Shown here one piece after another: positions 1 to 6,259 of a stretch of DNA of 37,848 nt. The position numbers were made by a program, and so were the translations under genes. Positions within the stretch are counted from its first letter, which is position 1. Each line of letters starts with the position of its first letter. Source of the stretch: Hymenobacter terricola (GTDB taxonomy: Bacteria > Bacteroidota > Bacteroidia > Cytophagales > Hymenobacteraceae); contig NZ_JAGEMO020000020.1 of the NCBI RefSeq assembly GCF_017921975.2, positions 1-37,848 of the forward strand, read 5' to 3'. Below the pieces are notes generated by a model. The model had not been told where the DNA came from. It did not search any database and saw only the letters and a list, made by a program, of their open reading frames with translations.

Positions 1-179
1 ACCGGGCCACGGGCGTTTCGGTGCTTGACAACCTGGGCCGCGTGGTGCTCACGCGCACGCTGCCCGCCGGCGCAACCGACGTGCTGGAGCTGCCCCTGGC
101 CGCGCTGGCCCCCGGCGTCTACTCCGTGCTGGCCCACACCCAGGCCGGCCTCGTCGCCAAGCGCCTGGTGGTGCAGTAA
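1..179 (+). CDS. T9SS-secreted protein, C-terminal end (partial)
   Basis: The reading frame is open from the window edge to the TAA at 177-179. It ends in PGVYSVLAHTQAGLVAKRLVV then Q. This matches the last strands of the type A sorting domain of the type IX secretion system: a G-R-V pair in mid-domain, then L-x-PGVY and a final K-R-L-V-V. Such domains direct export across the outer membrane and are then cleaved. The passenger domain lies outside the window, so its function is unknown. The family call rests on this short tail only. Confidence 0.7.
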   Translation, partial: RATGVSVLDNLGRVVLTRTLPAGATDVLELPLAALAPGVYSVLAHTQAGLVAKRLVVQ

Positions 180-210
180 GCTACTTGAAATATCTTTCAG
201 GCTGAAAAGC

Positions 211-243
211 AAAAAGCCCCGACGAAATTCGCCGGGGCTTTTT
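211..243. terminator. Intrinsic terminator, probably bidirectional
   Basis: The arms AAAAAGCCCCG and CGGGGCTTTTT flank a short loop. The hairpin has an A-run before it and a T-run after it, so it can end transcription from both sides. It lies between the convergent T9SS gene (plus) and rtcB (minus). Confidence 0.85.
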
Positions 244-369
244 ACTGCAATAAAAAACCTCCCACCAGCGGTGAGAGGCTTTCCGAGCTATGAAAACAAC
301 TGTCCCCTGTGGAGACACTGCTTCATATACGCTGAATACCGGGCAGTTGGATTGCCGGGTGGCGGGTTT

Positions 370-1770
370 TCAGGCCCCGTCCATCCGCACGATTTTGGGG
401 GTGAAGGAGCCGAGGACGTCCACCAAATCGTGCTGGCTGGCCATCACGGTGTGGATGTCTTTGTAGGCCATCGGTGCTTCGTCGAGCCCGCCCCCGATTA
501 GCTCGATGCCGTGCTCGGCGAGGTGCTTGCGCACCTGCGCTTCGCCCAGCTCGGCCTTGGCGCGGGTGCGCGACATGAGCCGGCCGGCCCCGTGTGAAGC
601 CGAAGCCAACGATGCCGCCGACCCTTTTCCGCGCACAATGAAGCCGGGGGCCGTCATCGAGCCGGGGATGATGCCGAGCACACCCGCCCCGGCCGGCGTC
701 GCGCCCTTGCGGTGCGTGATGACCTCGCGGCCATCGGCCAGCCGCTCTTTCCAGGCGAAGTTGTGGTGGTTTTCCACTTTCGCCAGGGGCTTTTCGCCGA
801 GGGCTTTGGCCAGACGGCGGTGAATCTGCTCGTGGCAGGCTGAGGCGTAGTTGCCAGCCAGGGTCATGGCGGCCCAGTATTCCTGGCCGGCTTCGGTGTC
901 GAGGCCGAGCCAGGCGAGGTGCTGGGCATCGCTGGGCAGGTGGCACACGTCCTTCGCCAGCTTGGTGTAGCGCTCGGCAATGCCCGCGCCCAGGCCCCGC
1001 GAGCCGGAGTGTGAAAGCACGCCCAAATACTGGCCCACGGGCACGCCCAACTCGTTTTCTGTCTCCGTGATTTCGACAATGCCGAACTCCACAAAGTGGT
1101 TGCCGGAACCGGATGTCCCCACCTGTTCGGCGGCTTTATCGAGCTTGTTTTTCAGGAAGGGAATGGTGCGAAATTCCTCACTATCAAGCACAGCATGGTC
1201 CATTCGCTGGCCTCGCTCGAAGCCGCGGCCGCTGCCGAAACGGGTGTTATCGAGCAGGATGCTGCGTAGCTGCTGGGTGCGCTGGGTGAGGAATTTAGCA
1301 GGCAAATCGAATACCGACAAAGCCATGCGGCAGCCAATGTCCACGCCCACGGCGTAGGGAATCACCGCGTTGTCCGTCGCCAGCACGCCGCCGATGGGCA
1401 GGCCGTAGCCGTGGTGGGCATCGGGCATGAGCGCGCCGGCCACGGTCACGGGCAGCTTCATGGCAATTTCCATCTGGTGAATGGCGCCTTGCTCGATGTG
1501 CTCGGCCCCGAACACGGCGTAGTCCTTGCGCTCCACCAGACTGATGTGGCGGTTGGGCGGCGGCAGTAAAGCCGCCGCCGTATGGCTCCAGTCGAGGTGC
1601 GTGAGGTAGTCGTTGGGATTGGCGATGAGTTGACCTAGCAAAGCCAACTGGTCAGTTTGAGAAAGTTTTTTGAGATGCTTGCGCTGCAATTGAGCCAGCG
1701 CGAGCCCGATGGCCCGGCCTTCGGGAAAACCGAGGTTTCGGAGGTCGTTGCCGCGTAATTGTGAGGCCAT
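370..1770 (-). CDS. rtcB: RNA-splicing ligase RtcB
   Basis: RtcB joins RNA 2',3'-cyclic phosphate or 3'-phosphate ends to 5'-OH ends using GTP and Mn2+, and so repairs cleaved tRNA and other RNA. The 466-residue protein shows the family motifs in order: DAHHGYG (117-123), GVDIGC with metal-binding Cys147, GSGNHFVEFG (221-230), HSGSRGLG (254-261), HHNFAW (335-340), HRKGAT (353-358) and SHGAGR (392-397), whose His393 is the expected guanylylated histidine. I chose the ATG at 1770 (MASQLRGNDL). Upstream ATGs at 1800 and 1863 would translate a palindromic repeat and the U-tract of Y RNA A. It is the last gene of the Ro60/Y RNA island. No archease or RtcA is visible in the window. Confidence 0.95.
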   Translation of the reverse strand: MASQLRGNDLRNLGFPEGRAIGLALAQLQRKHLKKLSQTDQLALLGQLIANPNDYLTHLDWSHTAAALLPPPNRHISLVERKDYAVFGAEHIEQGAIHQMEIAMKLPVTVAGALMPDAHHGYGLPIGGVLATDNAVIPYAVGVDIGCRMALSVFDLPAKFLTQRTQQLRSILLDNTRFGSGRGFERGQRMDHAVLDSEEFRTIPFLKNKLDKAAEQVGTSGSGNHFVEFGIVEITETENELGVPVGQYLGVLSHSGSRGLGAGIAERYTKLAKDVCHLPSDAQHLAWLGLDTEAGQEYWAAMTLAGNYASACHEQIHRRLAKALGEKPLAKVENHHNFAWKERLADGREVITHRKGATPAGAGVLGIIPGSMTAPGFIVRGKGSAASLASASHGAGRLMSRTRAKAELGEAQVRKHLAEHGIELIGGGLDEAPMAYKDIHTVMASQHDLVDVLGSFTPKIVRMDGA

Positions 1771-1785
1771 AAAATGGTCGTTGCA

Positions 1786-1819
1786 CGGGTAGAGACGCAT
1801 ATTTGCGTCTCTACCCGTT
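1786..1819. repeat. Perfect 15-bp palindromic hairpin upstream of rtcB
   Basis: The arms ACGGGTAGAGACGCA and TGCGTCTCTACCCGT are separated by four bases. The element sits between the U-tract of Y RNA A and the rtcB start codon. It looks like a dispersed palindromic element, but it could also act as an RNA hairpin in the rtcB leader. No other copy occurs in this window. Confidence 0.8.
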
Positions 1820-1829
1820 GATGAGAAAA

Positions 1830-1980
1830 AGAAAAAATAAAACGAGCCAGGCAACAGCCACACCGCCTGAATGTGCTCTAACCAGCGGAGCTACCGCCGG
1901 CAATTGCCAGCGAGCCGGGTTCGAACCGGCGACCGCATCGTTCGTGGCGAAGTATGGCAGTGCTACGGCACCGGCCCGTT
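1830..1980 (-). ncRNA. Y RNA-like ncRNA, unit A (permuted tRNA-Arg-like)
   Basis: On the minus strand, CGGGCC (1978-1973) pairs with GGCTCG (1848-1843) to close the RNA; a run of T follows (1842-1825) as a terminator. Inside the stem is the motif GGTGCCGTAG, matched by GCTGTTGC on the 3' side. The body is a circularly permuted tRNA. First comes an anticodon arm (stem CTTCG/CGATG, 4 of 5 pairs; loop CCACGAA, 1947-1941), then GCGGTC and a T-arm (GCCGG-TTCGAAC-CCGGC, 1930-1914, all five pairs). An acceptor stem follows (CGCTGGC/GCCGGCG, 7 pairs with one G-T, loop AATT at 1905-1902). Last is a D-arm (GCTC/GAGC, 1891-1875). The loop and flanks resemble tRNA-Arg(ACG) except that U33 is C. It lies directly upstream of rtcB. 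The fold was done by eye. Confidence 0.8.
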
Positions 1981-1986
1981 TTATGA

Positions 1987-2078
1987 GCAAAAAACCGGAG
2001 CAACAAGCGTCCCGCGTATTGGCCCATGGGGCCGACGTGACAGGTCGAAGTAGCGCGAGACTACGGCATTCGGCTTTG
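1987..2078 (-). ncRNA. Y RNA-like ncRNA, unit B (Asp-like anticodon arm, no T-arm)
   Basis: A short unit just after the PcfJ-like gene. The conserved ATGCCGTAG (2069-2061) faces GCTTGTTGC; TCTCGCG and CGCGGGA form a 7-pair inner stem (one T-G); CCG/CGG close the outside; GGTTTTTTG (1996-1988) is a U-rich 3' end. Inside is TACTTCGAC and then a complete anticodon arm: stem TCGAC/GTCGG with the 7-base loop CTGTCAC (2043-2037), identical to the tRNA-Asp(GUC) loop. A second hairpin, GGCCC-CAT-GGGCC, replaces the T-arm, acceptor and D-arm. It ends about 7 bases before unit A starts, so B and A are tandem. Confidence 0.7.
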
Positions 2079-2095
2079 GTAGAAAAAGGCACAAG

Positions 2096-3385
2096 TTAAA
2101 CGTGTTTTGAAAGCGCCAGCCGGGCTTCACCCAGCCAGCGGTTCACCCAGAACCGCTCGTCGGCGGCCATGGACCGGTTGTGGCGGCCCCGGGCTTGCAC
2201 CACAAGGCGCTCCGGACTCACTTCGAGCGTGACCACCGGGCGGCAGTCAATTCGGAGCGAAAAAATGCCGCAGCGGCCCTTCCGGCACGAATCGACGTAG
2301 GAGGCCACGCAGTGTTGCAGGGTGCGGCCCTCCTCCACCAGCTGACCAAAAGTGGTGAGCTGGGTGATGCGAACCCGCCCCTCGTCGCTGCCCGCGAAAT
2401 CGGGCACCGCCAGGCCTTCCCAGGCCGTTTCGAAGGGCAGCGTGCTGCTGGTGTGGCCACGCAGCCGCGCCAGGCTGCGGTGCCAGGCCGCGGTGTGCGC
2501 CAGCACGCTGGCCATGGTGCGGCCCCGCAGCGAGAAGCCGGGTTGCGGCGGCTCGGGGCCGATGCCCACACGGCGCTTCTGGTGAATCCAGTCGCACACC
2601 GGGCCAAACTGCCGGTAGTCGACCATGGGCGCGGCGCGGAAAAAATCGACCACGCCCAGCCAGAAGTCATCGCCCCGGTCCAGCTCCCCGCGCCCCATGC
2701 GCGACTCCAGCACCACCCCAAACCAATCGAGCGCGTCGCGCACGGCCAGTTGGGCGTAGCGGTAGGCTTCGAGCACGGTGCAGCTGGCGGGGGCCTGGCG
2801 CATTTCGTGCTCCAGGCGCTTGGTGAGCGGCACGGGCAGGCCCGAAAAGCTGCGCAGCGACCGGCCACGCCCGAGGTGTATCGTCAGCTCGGCCAGGTTC
2901 AGGCCGAGGTTGGCGGTGCGGGTAGCCGTCCAGGCCCCAATCACCCAGGCTGGCACGTCGCCGTACTGGTCGAAAAGGTGACGCACGAGGCTTTCGAGCT
3001 GGGCATGCACGTTTTTGCGGTGCGGGGTCCAGTCCGCTAGCTCGCGCAGCCGGCTGGGGTAGTTGGTGCAGAGCGCGCCGAGGGCCCCGGCCAGGTCGGG
3101 GCGGTCCAGCAGGGTACTGCGCCGCTCGGCCAGGGCCAGCAGGAAAGCTTTGCTCTGCCGGGCTTCCAGCTTGGAACGGTTATCCACGCAATGCAGGTAA
3201 AGCTGGCCTAAAGGACTATTAAGGCCGATTTGTGCGTAAATATCCGGGGCAGATTCAAAGGAAAACAGAAACTCAATTTGCCGGACTGGCGACCATTTGC
3301 GCCAGTTAATGTGCCCGGTCAGCACGGTTATGGCCCGCTGCGTGCTGGCAGCGTGGGCCGAGATGGGTTTGTTGCGGTTGGACAT
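2096..3385 (-). CDS. PcfJ-like protein
   Basis: A 429-residue protein with no signal peptide or membrane segment. The last quarter carries the PcfJ family pattern: EGRTLQHCVASY (352-363), then a short Cys-rich turn, GIFSLRI, VTLEVSPERLVVQARG and HNRSM. The family name comes from a plasmid conjugation gene, but chromosomal members have no settled biochemical role. The N-terminal 340 residues are mostly helical, rich in Trp and Arg, and I cannot assign them. The gene lies between the small-RNA array and units B and A. The B RNA begins about 18 bases after its stop codon, so co-transcription is likely. I infer a role with the Y RNAs or with RtcB from position only. Confidence 0.75.
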   Translation of the reverse strand: MSNRNKPISAHAASTQRAITVLTGHINWRKWSPVRQIEFLFSFESAPDIYAQIGLNSPLGQLYLHCVDNRSKLEARQSKAFLLALAERRSTLLDRPDLAGALGALCTNYPSRLRELADWTPHRKNVHAQLESLVRHLFDQYGDVPAWVIGAWTATRTANLGLNLAELTIHLGRGRSLRSFSGLPVPLTKRLEHEMRQAPASCTVLEAYRYAQLAVRDALDWFGVVLESRMGRGELDRGDDFWLGVVDFFRAAPMVDYRQFGPVCDWIHQKRRVGIGPEPPQPGFSLRGRTMASVLAHTAAWHRSLARLRGHTSSTLPFETAWEGLAVPDFAGSDEGRVRITQLTTFGQLVEEGRTLQHCVASYVDSCRKGRCGIFSLRIDCRPVVTLEVSPERLVVQARGRHNRSMAADERFWVNRWLGEARLALSKHV

Positions 3386-3519
3386 ACGGCAGTGGCGCGA
3401 GGGCCAGGCCCCGCAGCCAGCGAAAAACGATGGACTGATTCATTGCGGCGGAGGTAGCTGAAGTCTTGAAGCATAAGAAAGACACGGTTTAGGCCCGTAA
3501 AATGGCGGTGAATAATGAA

Positions 3520-3596
3520 GTTGACAAGGGTTAAAAATTGAACAGTCAGCAGGGATTTACAGTCGAAGTAAGACTGCTCGACGACACCTTCCCAAC
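3520..3596 (-). ncRNA. Y RNA-like ncRNA, unit G (short, diverged; Tyr-like loop)
   Basis: The last array member. GTTGGGAAGG (3596-3587) can pair with CCTTGTCAAC (9 of 10 positions), and AGCAG with CTGCT closer in. The motif is diverged (GGTGTCGTCG opposite GACTGTTC). TTACTTCGA is kept and is followed by CTGTAAA (3562-3556), identical to the tRNA-Tyr(GUA) anticodon loop, though only two flanking pairs are visible. There is no T-arm or D-arm. An alternative fold pairs CAGTC with GACTG. It may be degenerate or a minimal form like unit B. Confidence 0.45.
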
Positions 3597-3603
3597 TCCT
3601 TCC

Positions 3604-3750
3604 TCCGCCGGGGCAACAAGCGCCCGGCCTTCTAGTCCTGCTCTACCACTGAGCTACGAAAACGGCCTCACGACTACTTTCGGCGGGATTCGAACCCGCG
3701 ACCTGGGCATTAAAAGTGCGAAGTATGGCCGGGCTACGACACCCGACGGA
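3604..3750 (-). ncRNA. Y RNA-like ncRNA, unit F (permuted tRNA-Lys-like)
   Basis: The outer stem pairs TCCGTCGGG (3750-3742) with CCCCGGCGGA (3613-3604), with a T bulged before GTCGTAG; an inner 7-pair stem is CCCGGCC/GGCCGGG. The permuted body runs TACTTCG, anticodon loop CTTTTAA (3716-3710, as in tRNA-Lys(UUU), three stem pairs), AGGTC, T-arm GCGGG-TTCGAAT-CCCGC (3699-3683, perfect), acceptor 3' strand CGAAAGT (3682-3676), a 12-base loop, acceptor 5' strand GTTTTCG (3663-3657), TA, and a canonical D-arm GCTC-AGTGGTA-GAGC (3654-3640). All seven acceptor positions pair (two G-T). There is no CCA, and the halves are in reversed order, so it is not an ordinary tRNA gene. Confidence 0.85.
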
Positions 3751-3763
3751 GGTTGGATTAGGA

Positions 3764-3913
3764 TGTATTGGGGCAAAAAGCGGCGGTGTCTATTGAATAG
3801 CGCGTCTACCAATTTCGCCACTCGCAACGGCGACGTTGTGAGGCGGGATTCGAACCCGCAGGACTTTACAGCACTACTTCCCGAAGTATCACCTACCTAC
3901 GGCACCCAATACA
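3764..3913 (-). ncRNA. Y RNA-like ncRNA, unit E (permuted tRNA-Leu-like)
   Basis: The outer stem TGTATTGGG (3913-3905) pairs perfectly with CCCAATACA (3772-3764); GTGCCGTAG faces CTTTTTGC. Then come TACTTCGGGAAGTA (a small hairpin), GTCCTGCGGG and a perfect T-arm (GCGGG-TTCGAAT-CCCGC, 3859-3843). The acceptor is TCACAAC/GTTGCGA (6 of 7 pairs) around the loop GTCGCC (3834-3829). The following GTGGCGAAATTGGTAGACGC is the D-arm type of tRNA-Leu, and TTCAA follows in a CTA/TAG mini-hairpin. A Leu origin is likely for both halves; the anticodon is unclear. Confidence 0.8.
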
Positions 3914-3921
3914 AGCATTTG

Positions 3922-4071
3922 TTTCCGGCTGGGGCAACAGTCGCCGGGCCAGTTAGCACGGCCCTACCAATGCGCGTTTGCCCTGCCTCGCGGCAGCACT
4001 TCGGGAGTCGAACCCGCGACCGCACCTCATTTGGAGCGAAGAAAGGCCCGGCTACGGCACCCATCCGGAAA
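3922..4071 (-). ncRNA. Y RNA-like ncRNA, unit D (permuted tRNA-Trp-like)
   Basis: The stem TTTCCGG/CCGGAAA (4071-4065 with 3928-3922) continues through GGG/CCC. A bulged T and GCCGTAG opposite CTGTTGC follow, then CCGGGCC/GGCCCGG (7 pairs). The permuted body starts with an anticodon arm with stem CTTCG/TGAGG (five pairs, two wobble) and loop CTCCAAA (4036-4030), identical to tRNA-Trp(CCA). A T-arm with loop TTCGACT follows (four stem pairs). The acceptor strands TGCTGCC and GGCAGGG (6 of 7) close on a GCGA tetraloop (3991-3988), and a D-loop ATTGGTAG follows. Only eight bases separate it from unit E. Confidence 0.82.
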
Positions 4072-4092
4072 CGTATTTCAAGTTGATTTTTT

Positions 4093-4230
4093 ATCCGAAA
4101 ATTCAGGGCGACAGTCGGTAGGCGTATATTTTTCACCTGAAGCCGAAGCTTCGGGCCGGGGCTCGAACCCGCAGTGCCAAACAGGCACCGAAAACGACCA
4201 GAAGTAACGCCCGCCTACGGCACCTGAACC
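4093..4230 (-). ncRNA. Y RNA-like ncRNA, unit C (class II tRNA-like)
   Basis: First unit of the array. TTCAGG (4228-4223) pairs with CCTGAA; a bulged T is followed by GCCGTAG, matched by CTGTCGC. TTACTTC follows. GTGCC-TGTTT-GGCAC resembles a long variable arm. A T-arm with loop TTCGAGC (4167-4161) has four stem pairs. GCCCGAAGCTTCGGCT forms the closed acceptor end, and TTCA-GG-TGAA may be a reduced D-arm. I could not identify an anticodon loop. AATTTTCGGATAAAAAATC lies at its 3' end. Confidence 0.65.
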
Positions 4231-4241
4231 AAGCGGATTCC

Positions 4242-4303
4242 GCCGAGGTGGGACGGGCCACGCGGTGGCTCCGTCCCGGTCGGCGACTGCCCCAAATGGG
4301 CAG
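4242..4303 (-). other. Two strong hairpins ahead of the small-RNA array
   Basis: Upstream of unit C there is a long hairpin (4242-4284): outer stem GCCGA/TCGGC, middle stem GGGACGG/CCGTCCC and inner stem GCCAC/GTGGC. CTGCCC/GGGCAG follows at 4287-4303. Neither has a T-run. They could be a processing site or a leader structure between the Ro60 message and the RNAs. The remaining 4304-4438 is A/T-richer on the minus strand and shows no gene; I see no clear promoter there. Confidence 0.5.
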
Positions 4304-4438
4304 CCGTCTTCCTCATTTCGGCAGTTAGAATTAGGGGTTAAACGGTTAGAAAAACGGTTTTAGTATTCGTCCGAAGGCACACAGCGTAGTTTGGGGCGGC
4401 CGGGGGTTCCGCTTTATTGCCCGGCCGGGCCGCAGGTT

Positions 4439-5962
4439 TTACAAGTCAATTTTCTCGATTTCGGTGAGCGCTGAGCCGCCGTTATCCAGCGCATTCAGCA
4501 CGTCGAAAACTTTGTCGGACCAGCCGGCGATGAGGGCCACGCCGGTTTCGGGGCGCAGTTCCAGCGGCACGGTGCCGTGCCCGGCCAGGTCGAAGAGGTA
4601 GAGGCGGGCATTGGGGGCCACGGTACGGCGGTACCCGGCCCATTCCTGGGCCAGGGTGCCGCCGTCGCCAGTGCTGTTCCACAGCTGCACGTCGGTGAAC
4701 ATCATTACCTTGTCCACCACCTCGCGGCGCTGCACCAAGTCTTTGATTACCAGGTAGCCGTTGGTGGAGTAGCCCACTTCGCCTTCGCGCTGGTAGAACT
4801 CTTCCACGTTGCGTAGCACCGGTCCACGGGGCAGGCTGATGCGCTTCCACGTATCGCCGAACATACCGGTGATGACGTTCTGGCACCGGCTCTGGAGCAG
4901 CATCCCCAGCACGAGGCTCACGTCGTAGAGCAGCACTTTGCTGCGCGGCGAAATGGCCTTTTGCATGGAGCTGGACACGTCGCAGGCGACCACCACGCGG
5001 GTGTCGTGCCCGAAACCGCGCAGGTTCACGGCGCTGTGCGCAATGGCCGTTTCCAGCGCCGCCAACACGCCCGCCACATGGCCGCTGGGCAAGATTTTCA
5101 CCTCGCGGAAGGCGGCCAGGAAACGGAACGGCAGCTGCTTGCTGCGCGCCACCGCAAACCGGTCGGCCAGGGTATCACACACCCGCTCCATCGCCGCCGC
5201 CGACACATTGGCTTCGAGGATGTTGCGCAGGTTGCGCAGCAAGGCCATGTAGCCCAGCTTGCCGCTGATAATGAGCGTTTCCCACGTCTGACGGACGGCC
5301 GTTTGCCGGTCCGCATCACAGGCGTAAGTCCCCTGCCCTACTGCCGACAGCTCGGTTTCCCAGGTGTAGGGCGTGGGCAACTCGCCGCGCACCAGCTGGT
5401 CGAACAGGGCTTGCTGGGCCTCATCCTTGGCATTGGGGTGCACCAGGAAGAGGGCATCGCGCAGGCGCACCGCGCCATCACGGTCGTACTTGGCCAGCTG
5501 GTAGCCGTCGAAACGGTTGAAGCTGAGCGCCAAGCCTTTTTGCAGCTGCTTGGAGAGGCGGTTGAGGACTTTGTTGCCGCTGCGGCTGTTGGCCAGGGCG
5601 TAGAAAGCCAGCAATTCCGTGATTTCATCGGGGCGCTGCACCACGCGGGCCACCAGGCGGCTCACGAGGTTGTCGCCTCGGTGCAGCTGGGCCAGTTCTA
5701 CGCACAACACCAAGGGCACGGTGCGCAGATTCAGGCTTTCACGGGCATACACCGCCAATTGCGCCACGAAAACGGGGTCATTTTTGGCCACCAACTCCCG
5801 CAGACGCTGCAAGCGGGTATTGGCCGTTTCGTAGAACTAGTCGCTGAGCGCGGCCGTGGCGACGGCAGCGTACAGTTCCACCTTCGGCGTGAGGGTGAAG
5901 GCAGCAGCACCCTCGTGGTTAACGGTGGGCGCGCTGTTTCGGGAGAAGAAGTTGAAGCGCAT
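4439..5962 (-). CDS. Ro60-like TROVE protein, interrupted by an in-frame TAG at codon 42
   Basis: TROVE proteins are rings of helical repeats that bind the 3' ends of misfolded RNA in the hole and Y RNA on the outside, with a von Willebrand A domain at the C-terminus. The frame starts at 5962 (MRFNFFSRNS) and continues to 4439, 507 codons. Codons 1-41 end in AALSD, then TAG (5839-5837), then FYETANTRLQRLRELVAK in the same frame; both sides match the family. The vWA domain has the metal site D328-V-S-S-S and later TDVQLWNST. If TAG ends translation, only a restart at 5812 would yield a product, and it would lack the first strands. A single-base change (for example from AAG or CAG), readthrough or a sequencing error would each explain it. 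First gene of the RNA island. Confidence 0.85.
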
Positions 5963-6011
5963 AGTGGGGGAATTTAGGGAGGTGAAATGTGGATTTGAAT
6001 TGCGTGTGGTG

Positions 6012-6103
6012 GTCATGCAGAGCGCAGCGAAGCATCTTGCTCGCATCGTTGCACGATTGAATTACTATTGCATGCGAGATGCTTCGCTGCGCTTTGCATG
6101 ACG
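6012..6103. repeat. Dispersed palindromic repeat, full copy 1
   Basis: GTCATGCAGAGCGCAGCG and AAGCATCTTGC on the left are mirrored by GCGAGATGCTTCGCTGCG and CTTTGCATGAC on the right, around a variable centre. The same element recurs at 10281 and 15785, with shorter or single-arm copies at 6676, 30793 and 35910. It sits upstream of the Ro60 gene. 5963-6011 and 6104-6219 are A/T-rich and show no gene. Confidence 0.85.
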
Positions 6104-6219
6104 TTCTTTTAGAATTGAATTATCATTTCTAATTACCGATAATTCGAAATTCAATTTGAATTAGGCACACTTTTTCCTGGCAAATAAAAACACGTTTTTA
6201 TTTGGAAATTAATGGCACG

Positions 6220-6250
6220 AAAAAGCCCGGCTTTTGCGGGCCGGGCTTTT
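6220..6250. terminator. Intrinsic terminator (symmetrical)
   Basis: AAAAAGCCCGGC and GCCGGGCTTTT flank a short loop, with A- and T-runs suitable for either strand. It is isolated within the 800-base gap between Ro60 and the deacetylase gene, which suggests a lost or very small gene nearby. Confidence 0.75.
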
Positions 6251-6259
6251 CTATTTCGC

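Noticed and set aside
1786..1819. CRISPR repeat
   Set aside because: A single palindrome with no spaced copies. No CRISPR array or cas gene occurs in the window.
1803..2099. Plus- and minus-strand frames across units A and B
   Set aside because: They overlap the paired stems and the T-run of the RNAs and show no protein-like conservation.
3640..3663. Unit F as a suppressor tRNA for the Ro60 TAG
   Set aside because: The sequence CTAG occurs after the D-arm, but no seven-base loop with U33 and CUA at 34-36 can be built; the actual loop is CTTTTAA.
3604..3750. Unit F as an ordinary tRNA gene
   Set aside because: The D-arm and T-arm look canonical, but the halves are in reversed order and there is no contiguous anticodon arm or CCA.
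3538..4086. Long plus-strand frame across the small-RNA array (182 codons)
   Set aside because: It reads antisense through T-arms and acceptor stems, giving peptides such as GIRTRDLG that are typical of translated tRNA complements. The strand with RNA structure is minus.
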